A stretch of DNA of 64,000 nucleotides from Moniliella sp. 'wahieum' (lineage: Eukaryota > Basidiomycota > Moniliellomycetes > Moniliellales > Moniliellaceae). Each line of letters begins with the position of its first letter. The first letter of the stretch is position 1. Location of the stretch: positions 310,001 through 374,000 of the forward strand of contig RSEE01000015.1 of assembly GCA_003971905.1 (NCBI GenBank), given 5' to 3'. A program made the translations under genes and the position numbers. Below the pieces are notes generated by a model. The model was not told the origin of the DNA. It made no database searches and saw nothing but the letters and a program-made list of their open reading frames with translations. This document shows positions 48,301 to 60,588 of the stretch, one piece after another.

Positions 48301-48543
48301 GCCTGTGTAGTTGGCGCCGAGAGGAGACCAGGTGGCATCGACAACCTGGCGCAGAAGTAAGGAAGCGGCCTGGCGGATGGGCAGCGGGACAGCCGGGGTG
48401 GCAGCGACCTGGACGAGAGCAGGGCCAAAGAGGCCGTCGCTGGTCTTGCGGTGCTGCAGCTGGGCCTCGGCATGGGAGCGGAGGCCCGTGTCGGCGTCGA
48501 GGGTCTGGGCGAGGAGCTGGGCAACCGCGTCAGGATCAGCCAT
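45309..48543 (-). CDS. KAP114: karyopherin-beta, importin-9/Kap114 type
   Basis: Kap114/importin-9 carries histones, TBP and other cargo into the nucleus with RanGTP-dependent release. Start ATG at 48543: MADPDAVAQLLAQTLDADTG. The importin N-terminal domain follows: LRSHAEAQLQHRKTSDGLFG, AVPLPIRQAASLLLRQVVDA, LRLASALTLSHVASTDFPDQ, MPELLPVLISALDPANVTPH and KAHGALVFLSEFARSELDEH, characteristic of this branch. HEAT helices continue (RALVQSLTYLIGKAPEPTLA near 46240; PWQLLWHVLMHCFVRLSP-like near 46400). The acidic loop near the end (PEAEEVDEDGWDD) precedes SDLLDLGVMDEAGAVDPAAA, LKELGPTLEAMQGARPGLWD and the end ELGDKYKGLLAKAMA at 45309. About 1,075 residues, normal for the family. No intron is needed, but at least eight frame shifts are. 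The start-proximal 300 residues are uninterrupted. Confidence 0.85.
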
Positions 48544-50331
48544 GGCGGTGGGGGGGAGGAGCAGCAGAAAAGTGGTGGAGAGGAGGCGTGCTAGGCTTGC
48601 TGGCTGGTTTTTTTTGTTGGTTTTTTTTCTGGCAGCCAAAGCGAAGAGGTGGTGCGCGCCGCGCTTTTACATCAGCAGCCCCACACTTGTCTTGCCCAGG
48701 AGAGCAGGGAAGGGGATGTTGCCTTGACGCGTCGCGCCGCCCCCACGCCGGGGCAGGCATCGCACGCACCAGGATTGGTCTTGCGTCCGGCGCTCCCGCC
48801 CCGCCCGCGTCCCACCCATGCGGGCGTGCCAGCCCCATATCCATCTCTTCGCGCCCCTCACACCTATTACGTCTGCGTCTCATGTCGGAATCCGACCCCC
48901 GGGTCTTACACGTTTCCCCCAACCTACTAGTAGTACTACACTGGACGTTAGTACGTACTAGAGTTACCGCTCTTTTTACCATCGATGGCTCGGGACCCTC
49001 TTGGCGTTTGTTTGCATGGGGTGCAGCCCAGTCACGCCTTCTTCCGAGGGAGGCACAGCAGCGCGTCCTGGCCGCCGCCTGGTTCCGCGGCTTCCCCTTC
49101 GCACGCGTTCCCTCCACCTGGGCGAGTCCTCGACGCTACGTTAAGTACCACATTACTTGCTGCCCACGGTCGATTGACACTGTGCGTATCGAACACGAGG
49201 CCTACCCCACCCAGTGTTGCTCTCACAAGACCGGGTCAACCAGGATACTACTAAGGACTTGCAGGGCAGCATATCTCCACGCTCTTTCTCCTTGCAATGG
49301 TTGTGGCATCGGAATCGTAGTCGGCCCAGGCCCATGCGGACAATGAGTTCACGCCGTGTCTGTGCGCTTCTCGCCCTGTGTTGGCCACCGCGGCGACCAT
49401 TTTTTCATGCTGGGGATGGTGGCTCTCAGCAACTTTTTTGTAGCTTCTGCCGGGTTCGGCCGCTTGAACTACACGGAGACCTGCCTTGAACGAACGATCG
49501 GAGGAAGTTGCAGGGTTTGAGGGGGTGGTGTGGGGCATCATGTGTGCTTGCATTGTATGCTGATTTTGGCGCTTGGACACAAGCGTAGTTTGCTGGTGCC
49601 GTGTGGAACGGCCATGCATATTCTTTGTGACGGGGGATAGGGGTGTTCTGTTTTGGCACATTGGGCCCTGCAATGGGCGAGGCACTAGTATTGCTGTGAT
49701 GCATACTATGATGTGGGGGCCAAAAGAAGCGCGAGCAAAAGTGCATACTGGTGACGGCAACTGGTGTTGGAGCTGTTGGGCTGCTGCCCCATGGATGATT
49801 TGGCGGGGCATGTTTGCCCTGAGGATGAATATTGAAGGGTGAAGCTTGAGCCTCAATCGGGAAGCGATTGGCGTAGGACGATGGAGCGGGGAGGAGGAGG
49901 GGACTAGGCACAGATGGGGTGCGAGGGCATCGGATGGACTGTGCGGCTGCATGCGGGCGAGGTGTGATGTGACATGTGATACAGTGTGCTGTGATACGGG
50001 CGATGGCGATGGAGAGTGCGCTGCTGCCTGCGCTGGAAAGCCAGACCCCCTCGGGGTGCCAGGCGGCTGTCGGGCTGTCGGAGCTGGGATGCGACGATGC
50101 GGAGGGCAGGCGGTGGATCGCATGCGCCGTGCTCAGCCATCCGATGGCTGAGCATTGATAGAGCATTGCCTCCTGCTGCTCCGCCCTCGCCATCGCCCTT
50201 GCCCCCGCCCTCGCCCTCGCCGTTGCCCCCCCCCTCGCCATCGCATCCCCCCCCCCCCCCCAACCACCGCCCTCGCTACCCCCCCCCTCCCTTCCGTGGG
50301 CCGATGAGCCGCGATCACGCGCGCCGTGGCC
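48544..50331. other. intergenic region between divergent genes
   Basis: This separates the karyopherin (-) and the Fab1-type kinase (+). It contains a GTGTGATGTGACATGTGATA motif at 49962-49981, an 11-bp perfect inverted repeat at 50130-50154 (TGCTCAGCCAT, loop CCG) and C-rich tracts (50225-50290). T runs at 48610-48630 lie next to the karyopherin start. I see no gene; the long minus-strand frames are compositional. Confidence 0.45.
49962..49981. promoter_or_regulatory. GTGACATGTGA motif copy
   Basis: GATGTGACATGTGATA carries the CATGTG core with GTGA flanks, as at 4741, 9515 and 13555. It is about 350 bp upstream of the Fab1-type gene. Function is inferred only. Confidence 0.3.
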
Positions 50332-53300
50332 ATGTCCAGTGCCGCCGTGGCCATCACATCTCCCACCCCTAGTCCCCCCCCACCTCCTCCTCTTCGCCCC
50401 TCCCCACTGCCTTTTCCACCCATCTGCATGCCCTCGCCCGCGCCCACTGGGCTGCCCAGCCCCCTCACGCCGCGCTCGACGGATCCACCGTCCCCCAAAT
50501 CCTCGACGCTGTCCTCTCCGCCCTCTCTGTCCTTGGCAGCCCCGACACGCTTGCTTCCCTCGCCGCCTCCGCCAGCCTGGCCTGGCGGCTGGACCCACTC
50601 TACACCAGGCGCCACACCACCCAAGACGGCGAAGCCAGGATGGATCCGTCTCTAGGAACGGCGCTTGGGCTCGGTCGCTGCCCACCACGCCTTCCTGCGC
50701 CCACGCCCACCCCCTCCACCCAAGTCTCGAGATGGGCCTGGGCCTTTTCTGGTACGCTTCCCCTTCCCTTGCTGATGATCCTGTCCCCGCGCCCGGTCCC
50801 GACCAGGTTCGCGAGACCGAGTCGGATGAGTGGCAGCTGTGCCTGTTGGGGGAGGGCGAGCAAGAGCGGATCATGCGCCGTTCGGTGGCGGTCAAGATGC
50901 TGACGCATGCCCTGAGTACGTCGGCCACTGAGGAACCGCCGCCGCTCACTTTGCGCGCCGGTGCCAAGACGCCCAAACGCAAGCCATGCTGAATACAGTT
51001 CCGATGGCGTGCACATCCGCCCTGCCGTTGCCGCTCCCGCGGTCGTCGTCACTGCCGACAATCCTGCATCCGGCTCGAGTCTGGCACTGCCCGAACCGGC
51101 CGTGTCGAGCACGGCAGGCGCAGAGGACATGCCGTCGGTCATGCACTTAGCCTCCATCGCAGCCCATGGGGTGGGAGTTTTGGGCTCGGAGGCGTTTCGA
51201 ACTCCTTCCACATCGCCCCGTCCTCCTTCGAGCGTGAGCGAAGACAAGCCCAAGGAGAAAGAGAGAGAGAAAGGGAAAGAGAAGGAGAAAGAGGAAGAGA
51301 GAAAGAAAAGGAAGGAGGTACAAGCCGTGCTCATGCGCATCTTGCCGCCATCGCTGCTTCCGGCCCGTCTCGTACACCGCACCGTGAGCGTAGGCCACCC
51401 CTGCCGCCCCAGCCGCCAGGACCAGAGGGCGTGACACTCACCCTAACTGCGTCCGAGGCGGAGAGACTGACAGTAGAACGGGCCGAGCGGGCGTTTGCGG
51501 CACGGATTGTTGAGGCATGTGAGCCTTCCACCCGAGTTGCCAAAATTCAACTCCAGGTCGAAGTCTTTCTTGAGGGGAAGCAGGTGCCGCTCTCCCATCT
51601 TGATGCGCATTTAGGGGACACGGAGGACGTGCCGGGCCCCTCGTCCAGGGTACGCTGGTCCTCTTTCCCCCGACCACCCAGCCAGTCCGATGAGCCCGAC
51701 CTGTTTGGCCGAGTGTATCCTTCCTCTTCCTCCTCCAATATCCCTACCCCATTGGAAGTCGCAACGGCCCGGTCCTCCCCAGAAAGCTCGCTTTTGCCAA
51801 CATCGCCTCTCCCTTCCGCACTTTCGGGGGGCGAGGATAAGATTCATTTGGTGGGCGGGACGTTTTCCATCCATGCCCGCTCGGCTTCCGAGGCAGGACG
51901 CGTGGTGGACATGTTGCGTACCCTGGTACGTCGTCTGTTTCCTTCCCTGCGGGCAAGAGACGTGAGCTAACCGTTCTTTGCTAGATGTATGCCGGGCAGG
52001 CGATGCTGCTTGAAGCGCAGTTCTTGGCCAACATGGGGATGGAACTGCCCTATCCGGAAGATGTACCGACTTCGACCCCCGCGGCCCGTGATGCCACCCC
52101 ACTGTCTCCTCCTGAGACTCACGCGAAAGAGAAGGATGGTTGGGGCAAGCAGATTTGGTCCTTACTCTCTTCGGTACGTCCCAACCACCAAGGTACGATC
52201 ATTGCGCCCCAAGGAGCAGAGATGGAATAGTGAGCGCATCCTGCGCGTTGAGGATGCTCCCTCGCACCCGACGCGCCCGCACATCAGTCACCTCGCTTCA
52301 ACCATTTCTGTAAGCCGGCTTGGGCATCTGCACCAACCGCGCCCTGGTTCCGTTTCGCGTTTTCTCCGTTCACTTTGGGGAAATGAGGAAACGTCAAACA
52401 CCTCTCCAGTTTCATCGCGACGTTCTTCGTTTACTCGGTCTCGCACTCTTTCTTTCCGCCGCACCCTCTCTCCTCCCACCACCCTTTTCATCGCAAGAAT
52501 GATGAAGGTAGCGCATCGGAGCCCGAGTCGGAGCATGCGGCGCAGGCGGTGCAGGCCGTGCGTTGGACACGACCCAGTAAGGTCGAGCGGATCGTCACCA
52601 CGTCTCCCTTCCTCCAACGGGAAGGGAAAAGTTTCGCTTCGTCCCAAGCGATCGCCCTGATTCGCGCTATCCCCCTCCCACGCCTACGCCGATCCCAATA
52701 CCCACGGACGCCCTTCGCCCCAACGACATGGGAGGCACGTCCGCCCACCCCACCCCTTCGTCACCCAGGACACTCCCCTCCCGTGCGCCGCGAGCAGAAC
52801 AGCGCCGCGTCACAAGTCTCACCTTCCCGCGCCCAATACAAGCGAAGCCCCGGAGCGTTTCGATGACGCTGCCTTCCTCGGACGCGGACTTGGCGCAGGG
52901 CATAGCCCCTGACGATGCCACCTCGACCGACAAGGCAGAGGCCCTGCCTCGGCCCTTGATCTTGGGCGATGATGCGGAATGGGTAACGATCGACTTTTTC
53001 CGCGCGCTTCGCAAGACAGGCGACGTACGCCTAGGACAGGTGGTGGAGACGTTAGCCTTGGCTGCCGCGGCCGCGGCCGGGGCCGGGCCAGGGACGGGGC
53101 CAGAGGCAGAGCCAGGGGCAGGGGTGGGGGCGGAGCCAAGCAAGGCGCCGCCCGACGTGGCGTATGGAGAGGAGACATGCTGGACCCTAGCGCACAATGG
53201 GTACCTTGTTACCCTTGCCGCTCGAGCGGTACGCGCGGGCGGGGAGAACCCGCCTTGTCTTCCCGGGTGAGCGTGGCCAGCGAGAGTGACTCGGCATGTA

Positions 53301-55603
53301 GCCAGTCGGAGAAAGCCGATCCCGAGAGTGAGGCGCGGGCTGTGGCCGAGTTACTCCAAGTTGGGATTGAGCCTGCACGCCAGGCGCTTCGCTTGGCCGA
53401 TGGCCTGGTGCGCCGTGCTAAGCAGCAAGCCGAGGCTGACTTGGGCGTCGATTCCGACCCACTCGTTCACGGTCCCATTGGGCCCGTCTCGCTCTGGACG
53501 GTTGTCGACGGGGTCCCGTCCAAGACCCAATGGCTCTCACCGGGTGCCTACCTGTGGTCTTTGGGCAAGTTTGTCGAAATGCTGATCTACCACACCTTTA
53601 CCGCCGACGGCCTTCCCTCCCAGCCCCGGCCCACCCCCACTTTCTTCTTCCGTACGACCCACGCCGTGGTAAAGGCCACAGCTTCTCCCTTTCGTCTATA
53701 TCACCTTCAGCTCCAAGATCCCTTCCTTCCGTCCCCACCCCAGGAGAAGGAGCAGCGTTTGGAAGCGGTACGTTGGAATTCCTTTGTGAAGAGCCGAGCT
53801 GACGATCTCCAGGCACGCGAGACGCTTGTGGACTGGACCCAGTCCTTCTATACGTCGGTGCAGCGTCACCTAGACAACGCCGCGCTCATCCTGGCGCAGC
53901 AGGCGGAAGCGCCTGGTGCCGCGGCGAGCGAGGCGCAGGATGACCCCAGCTCTCCTCGAGCCAGACTGTATGCGCTGCGCCAGGTTCTCGCCGAGGAGCA
54001 CACCCACCTCGAAACCACCATCCGCTCCACCCCCATCACAGAGCTGAACGATGCACGGATAGCGTTGCATGATCGCGCTGCGGCGGCGGCGGCGGGCCGA
54101 GGCTTGGTGGGGGAAGTACCTTGCTGATCCCATGCCAGAGACGCACTACGCCTGGCCCCCCTGGGAAGAGGAGTGATGCTGCCCTCGTCTTCTGTCGTGG
54201 TGCGCATGAACGATCCCTTGTCCGTCGTGGCGTACACCCTCAGCCTCCCTAGTTTCCAACGGGCCGTTCATTCCCATGCAGTCAGCCGGGATTCGGCGGT
54301 AGGCTCCCCACTCGAGCCCAAGGATTCGATGGAAGAGTTGACTGCGCAACCTTCCCGCTCCACTGTTTCCACTTCCCAACAGTCCACCGCTGAGCCTCCG
54401 CCTCCCGACCCCGACGATCCCGACGCGCAGTTCTACCGCCCTGAGCGCACAATGGGCGTGACCAAGGCCAAGAAACGGGCCAAGGATGCGTCGTTGCTTA
54501 CGTTCAACAAGCTCCGTCGCCTCTCCTCGCGGCAGAATGAAGAAGGGGACCATACGTGGCCGCGCAAGGCGCCGTATACCCCGTTGCGTCCCGTGTCGAC
54601 GCCCAGCCTGTACAGCATGCCTGAAAAGGATGAGTATGACTCGGATGGCGGCCATGGCACGCCCACCTACCCCCACTACCCCCACTCAGTGCATGTCAAG
54701 CACACGGTCACCCGGGGCGCGCAAGGTATCTTGTACAGCGTGGCACGCCGCTTCGTTTGCCCGCTTGCGTTCCCTGTGGGGTATGGGGGAGACGGATTTG
54801 GTAGAGTCGTTGAGCCATTGTACCAACTGGGCCGCTGGCGGCGGCAAGTCCTCCTCGGCGTTTTTCCGTTCGTCAGATGGCAAGCTGGTGGCCAAGCAAC
54901 TGCAGGCCGTCTGGACCATGGATGAGACGGAAGCGTTCCTGGACTTTGCGCCATCGTACTTGGCGTACGCGACCCACTGCGCCACCAGCCACCAGCCTAG
55001 TCTGCTGGTCCGCATCCTCGGCGTCTACAGCATCAAGATCAAGGACACCACTGGCCGGATACCTCGGAAGCAAATGAATCTGATGGTGCTGGACAATGTA
55101 TTTGCCCATCCTGCCGGGGCTGGGCCACTGCTGCGCTTTGATCTCAAGGGCATCCGCGACCGACGGGTGAAGCATGCCAATTTCGCCTTGGACCCCGGCG
55201 GCCATGTGTGGCACGATGCCGAGTGGGCGGAGCAAATGCGGCGCAGCGCGTTTGTCCCTGCGCCCGAGAAGAGCGGCTACTGCGTGCGCTCGAGCGCGAC
55301 GTGGCGTTCCTAGTGCAGCGGGACCGGATGGACTATTCGTTGCTGGTGGCGGTAGCGGGCACGCGGGTGCGGGTGCAGTGGTGGACTACCGGGGCGTTTA
55401 CATGGGGCAAGCAACTGGAGAGCACGTCCAAGCGCGTGCTCAAGTCGCCCGATGGTAAACACAACGTCACCATCCTCCCGCCGGGCGAGTACGCCGAGCG
55501 CCTGCAGACGGCAGTACGCGAGTACTTTGTCGCGTGCCCCACGGGCGGGGAGCGAAGAGCGAGGGCTGCCGAGCGTGTTGTAGGGTCGGTGGAAACAAGG
55601 TAA
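50332..55603 (+). CDS. FAB1: phosphatidylinositol-3-phosphate 5-kinase, Fab1/PIKfyve type
   Basis: Fab1 makes PtdIns(3,5)P2 on the vacuole membrane. The C-terminal lipid-kinase domain is clear: GGGKSSSAFFRSSDGKLVAK (nucleotide-binding loop and Lys), SYLAYATHCATSHQPSLLVR, ILGVYSIKIKDTTGRIPRKQ, MNLMVLDNVFAHPAG, RFDLKGIRDRR (catalytic DLKG), FLVQRDRMDYSLLVAVAG (MDYSLL) and LESTSKRVLKSPDGKHNVTI before the end at 55603. Upstream, GPVSLWTVVDGVPSKTQWLS with AYLWSLGKFVEMLIYHTFTA matches the Fab1 middle region. Other coding pieces are LTASEAERLTVERAERAFAA, an intron near 51929-51985, MYAGQAMLLEAQFLANMGME, and EEVTLALAAAAAAGAG-type low complexity at 53050. The N-terminal start at ATG 50332 and the segment HLHALARAHWAAQPPHAALD are tentative and could be a separate gene. 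I see neither a FYVE zinc finger nor a convincing chaperonin-like domain. Many shifts and introns. Confidence 0.82.
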
Positions 55604-57797
55604 TTTTTAATGCCCCACGGCCCAGGTGGAGGTGGGGGCGGTGGGGGAGGTGGTAGAGGCCCTGAGATGGCAGAGGGCAGACTGGACAGGGCGGGCTAGG
55701 GTGTAGGGCTCCCCCTGTCCACACCTTAGCTATGCTCGTCCCGAGCGGAAACGGGCGTGCAAGCAAGTGTTCCGCGTTCCGCCCACACCGCCTTCGTTTC
55801 AACTTTCAACCACCATGCAATATATCACACATCACACACATCATATCACATATCACACATCACCGGTCACCCTTCTGTGTCTCCTGTAACCACATGTAAC
55901 CACCCAAGAAACTACCACACGCAATGCCCCCTATACACACACCTCTCTCTCGGACAGTCTTCTGCCTAGCTAGACTAATATTGGTCCCAGAAAAACACGA
56001 CAAGGCATCGAAATGAGGTTCTGCAAGGTTTGCATCTCATTCATGCCACAGTGTTCCTTGTAAGGAGAGTATACATATGTTGTAGAATCTTGTCATGGGG
56101 GGGGGGGTCCCGAGATGGGACCCCCCTTAGCTGTAGTTTAGGAGTACATAAACCCTTGGACAGGCCAATCGGTGTCTCGTATGTTAGGTCCTGCTTCAGA
56201 TCCTGGTTAAACCGAGCGGGTGTAGAGGCGAGGAGAGACCGTCTAGTGTGGGTGGCTGCCTGCGTGTATATAGAGGCCGCAGCTCAGACACTCCGAGGTA
56301 GGGTTACGTCGTAGGTCGTTATAGACAAGTTGAAGGGGTCCAGGAGTTCCAAAGTTCTCTGTTCCTCGCAGCGTTACCACACGTACGCTGTAGTAGGCGG
56401 GAACACCGACGAGTCCTAAGGAAGAGCAAGCCCTACTGAGTACTGATGAGAGTAACCGCGGCTTGCAGTGTACTCGACGTATTAAGTCGGAAATTCGTAA
56501 TAAGCGTATAAGGGCAGTGGTATAGAAGGTGAAAGAGCGAGAGAGGAACGGGTAGTCGGGCAGACCAAAGACAGGATGGTCGACAAGGACCACAGCCAGC
56601 AAGCCTAGACATGGCTGCTTCTATACAACAGAAGAAATCAGGCCTCAAGTGCCCCATGGAAGGTATAGACAGAATGGGGGGCACTTTTTCCAGAGAGGAA
56701 AAGACAAATGCACAGCCCATGCTCTCAAAGGCGCTGACGCTGCGTAGTCGGGCGTAGCAGGAAGGGTTCTGCCAACTAGACTGGGTGCAAGGGGCACGAA
56801 ACATTGTACCGATGAGCCCAAGCGATCACATGGCAGGCGGCGGATGATATCCGCAGCATGGATACGACGGTCGACTGGCTCTCTGTCGCTAGTCTAAAAC
56901 AGGACTGACGCGTGTTGGGCTGAGATGTCTACGACATTCGGGGCTCAGCGTCCGAAGATAACTCGATTACCGCGATAACCGGAGCGCCCCGTAACAGAGA
57001 CGCTCGAGAAGAAGAAATTGGAAATGGGGGCGAGATAAGCCGAACAATTACATCAGTTACACTGCCCGATACATAGTATCTCAGAGTATTATTCGCCCAC
57101 GAAAGGCTCTCGCACAATCGTCGTTCGTACCGCTCTCATCCATTTTCATATCCTTGATATACTAAGTGAGAGCGTACCCAGCCAGGTCAGGAAACGGTCT
57201 GAAATTCGCCACGGACATATCCCATCCGATTCGGATGTCGGATGGACACGGTGGATCTCGAGACTGGTGATGCCTTGTTTATTCACGAAGTTTTGGTCTA
57301 CCCAGCGCTTACGGGGTTTGTGGATGGTATCAGTTTTATCCCATCCACTCTACCCGCAAGCCACTTTTTTCCGACCAGAATGCATCGGGGTGTAACCACA
57401 ACCGGTCCACACCATCACAATCCTGCGAACCACCGCCGCATATACGACCGACAGAGGATTGAAACTGATCGACGAGGTGAAAGAGCACCGCGGTAGACTT
57501 TATTGGAGGGGGGAGAGGGTAGTGAAATTCGGTGGACAGTGGCCATAGGGGGCATTTCAGAAGTGGCTTCGAAAGCACGTAATGAACAATACCACGGGTA
57601 GGGTGGTAGGGTTGTTTTCGCAGCTTGTAATTTTAGCGACTTCATGGTGTGTGTTCCTGCACGTGAAGTTGCGGAGGGAAAGGTGAAGCGGCCTTCTTCA
57701 CGAATATCGCACGTAACTTGGAGGAGAGGGGAAGAGGAGCTAAGCGTGTACCCTTATCACACCTTCACGCTTAAGATGTTGCCAAACGCATGTGGCT
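55604..57797. other. gene-poor, lower-GC region
   Basis: The Fab1 3' flank includes a run of CACATATCACACATCA-like repeats (55815-55865). A hairpin GGGGGGTCCC-GAGAT-GGGACCCCCC is at 56102-56126. From about 56000 to 57780 the sequence is close to 50% GC with only short frames on both strands. I find no gene. Confidence 0.45.
55815..55866. repeat. imperfect CACATATCA/CACACATCA repeat
   Basis: Alternating ATATCACACATCACACACATCATATCACATATC-type units form a purine/pyrimidine-alternating low-complexity tract in the 3' flank of the Fab1-type gene. Confidence 0.75.
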
Positions 57798-60588
57798 CTA
57801 TGCCGTCGGTGTTTGGACATCATGTGGCACGGGAAGTGTGCAGTCCATGAGGGATGACGGAGAAGGGGAGGGGGATGGAGTAAGATCCTCCGACAAGGCA
57901 GTGGGCGAGAACATATCTTGAGCGGACGGAGGGGGGGTCACTAATTTGGAACCCCTCGTTGACAACTGCTTCTGAGGAAGCGGTAGAGCATCAGTGGCCT
58001 GATCACGGAGGATATCGGCGCGCATTTTTTGACGGCGCCGAGCAATATACCGTGAGCGTTTGGCCCTTCGCCTCTGTTTCCGTTCCTCCTCGGGGAGTTC
58101 CGGAACACCGCCGTTGCGCTTTCGGAGGGCCTCGGGACGATGACGTGTACAATAAAAGTCGTCCGTACGCCAGTCGATCGGAGAAATATTTTGACGAATT
58201 AGAAAGTTGTTCCAGCAGCGGGTATGCTGCCTGATTCCACACACGGCGCACTCTAACATCGGCCACTTTCGAACACCGAGGGAAAACTGTCCCTTGCGGC
58301 CACAGACCTCACAGTCATAGGTCACCATTCCTGGTGCTGTTGTCGCCGCTGACTTGGGTTTAGGAGCGAGCGATGCAGTGGGATCCCTCGGTGTGGGCTG
58401 CTCTAGCTTCTGGCTTATTGGGTCCAGGAAATGAGCGGGATCTCCCTGGCAATATTGCCATGGCCTTACAGCACCACCTTCCTTTTGTTCGCCTCTAGTC
58501 GCCCGCCACGCCTTCAACCACTTGCGCTGGGCTGCCGCTCGCTCCTTTTTGGCCCAAGTCTGCTGTAGGGCCCTCTCCTTCTTAGCCTGGGTCACTTGCA
58601 GCACCCCCCTTTTCTCCGTCCGGGCCTTCTTCCTCCCGGATTCAAGCGTAGTATCCACCTCCGCTTTGACTTGGTCTTCAACCCGTACTTGCTCTTGAGC
58701 CACCGTGCGGCAAGAACGCTTCCGCGTGTCCTGGAAAAGCTCCATGAGTTGAGCTCGGGCTTGAGTTGCCTCCATTTTCTCGGCCTTGGCTTGGGCATCC
58801 ACATCCGCTAATATTTTGTCCAAGCGCGAGGACAAACATGTGAACATGGCCACCTCGTCCGCGTGTTGCTTCCTCCTCCTCTTGACTTTTTTCTTCCTTG
58901 GTGGGCAAAGGGCGGAAAAGAAGGCTTCCCACTCGGACCGTGCGCAGCAGACCACCTCCATTTCCACACTCCCCTCGAGTGGAGCTTCAAGTGCTGCGGC
59001 ATCCAATGCGTACTGTTTGTCCCATTGCTGGAACTGTGCGAGCTTTTCCGCGTCGGCTGAGAGTGCAGCACGCCGTATTCCACTTCCGACTGTGCTCCTG
59101 GCATCATATCGTTGGCGTCCGGACCAACATGGTGCTCAGGACTCAACATTGACTCCGGGCACGGCATTTGTGAACGAGAGGGTATCGCCGTCCCGTGCTC
59201 TGCAGGGGGAGCATCAACGACGATACCGTCATCACACTTGGACGAGTAGGCGTCCGTCGACGGGCGGCCCTGCTGAGTCAGTAGGGCATCAGAGTATGTG
59301 TCTTCCCCACCATCCTCAGCTGCATTCGAATCTTGGTAGGGCCAGGGGTTAGGTGCCTGTTGTGAGGACACCATTTCCATCTTGGTTGGTGAATGAGCCC
59401 GTGTTTCTGAAGACGGCCCGACTCGAGTAGCCGCAATTCAGGAAGATGCACCCCCTTCACAGGATCCTCCAAGTCCTCTGAGTCCTCTGAGTCCTCAGAT
59501 TCTCCTGGTGCCTCCGGTTCCGTTGGCTGTTGTGGCTTCCCCGAATGGGCATAGAGTACCCATAAGCGCGTGCCAATTAGGTAGTACGTGTTCCCGTTCC
59601 GATCAGACCCTATAGGGTCGTTTTGCTCGTGTTGAACAAGACTTTCCTCAGTCACCATATGGAGGCAGTCGGGCGTTTCGGAGATCCAAGAAGTGACATC
59701 ATGAAGGACTCCTAATTGAATGGGACGGGACAGGGAGGCAAACGTGCGTGGGTGCTCGTCCGACCCGAGCCAAGCAGAATGCGAAGGCATACGACGCTCG
59801 TATTCAGCCCGCAGGGTGCTGAGCCATGTCTCAGACGAGACGGTTCCGGGAGTGAGGAAGCGCATCAGCAGGCGAATTATCTCGGCTGTGCGCACAGCCG
59901 ATCCATTCACCAAATCCTGCTCCAGTTGCCACGGTGACATGGTGGCAGACCCGAGGAGTGGCCGGAAAGCCGAGAGGAATTGGCAGACGGCAGCAAAGCG
60001 TGCATCGCGGCGGAGACGGGCGATTCCCGGCTCGGTGCCCTGTGACGCAGCGAGAGCGGTGGTGAGGGGGTGTGAGCCAGGTTCGACAGAGGCGATAGGG
60101 AAACCCCGAGGAACTGAGAGCGTAGGCGTGGGTGTGGGTGTGACGACAGGTGGTGGTGGTGGCGGCGGGGCAACCTCCACAACAACGTTGCGCGTTGTTT
60201 CTGGTGGAGGCCAATCAAACCCTAGAAGCATTTGGAGTTGATGGGCAACATTGTGCTGGAGGGCCAGCTGAACTGCAGGGCCAAGCGGGATCCATGTGCC
60301 CTGACACTGGATGGGCGTGCCCTTCACTCTGTCATACTTGCAAGTGAGGATGAGCTTATCCAGTATACTCCTCCACTCGGCAGGCCCCAGTCCAGCAGCT
60401 TTCAGGATCTGGGTCGCGTTCAAGTATCCATCGGTCTTCCGGCGCATGCACGCAATGTTGCCCACCTTTGCCTCGTATACGGGCACACGTCCGTAGTTCA
60501 CCTCAGTAACCTGGCTTGGAGTTGGCGTGACGGTGGATACACCGGCGAGAGCGCTCGCCGCAGCGCCAGGAGCACCAGATGGAGGCAT
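57798..60588 (-). CDS. KilA-N/APSES DNA-binding protein with DDT/WHIM-like region and PHD-type finger
   Basis: Start ATG at 60588 (MPPSGAPGAAASALAGVSTV). An APSES/KilA-N domain follows: TEVNYGRVPVYEAKVGNIAC, MRRKTDGYLNATQILKAAGL and VKGTPIQCQGTWIPLGPAVQ, i.e. the helix-turn-helix of Mbp1/Swi4/StuA-type factors. After a Pro-rich linker, VCQFLSAFRPLLGSATMSPW, AEIIRLLMRFLTPGTVSSET and LGVLHDVTSWISETPDCLHM, with DPIGSDRNGNTYYLIGTRLW, match a DDT/WHIM module (D-P-[IL]-G-x-D-R-x-G-N-x-Y). Two frame shifts then lead through an acidic part (DALLTQQGRPSTDAYSSKCD) into REKLAQFQQWDKQYALDAAA, a basic coiled coil (AKKERALQQTWAKKERAAAQ) and a PHD-like finger: YDCEVCGRKGQF, PMLECAVCGIRQHTRCWNN, FYCTRH (C-x2-C, C-x2-C, H-x2-C, C-x2-H). 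Stop at 57798. About 920 residues. I infer a chromatin-linked transcription factor; no ankyrin repeats are seen. Confidence 0.8.
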
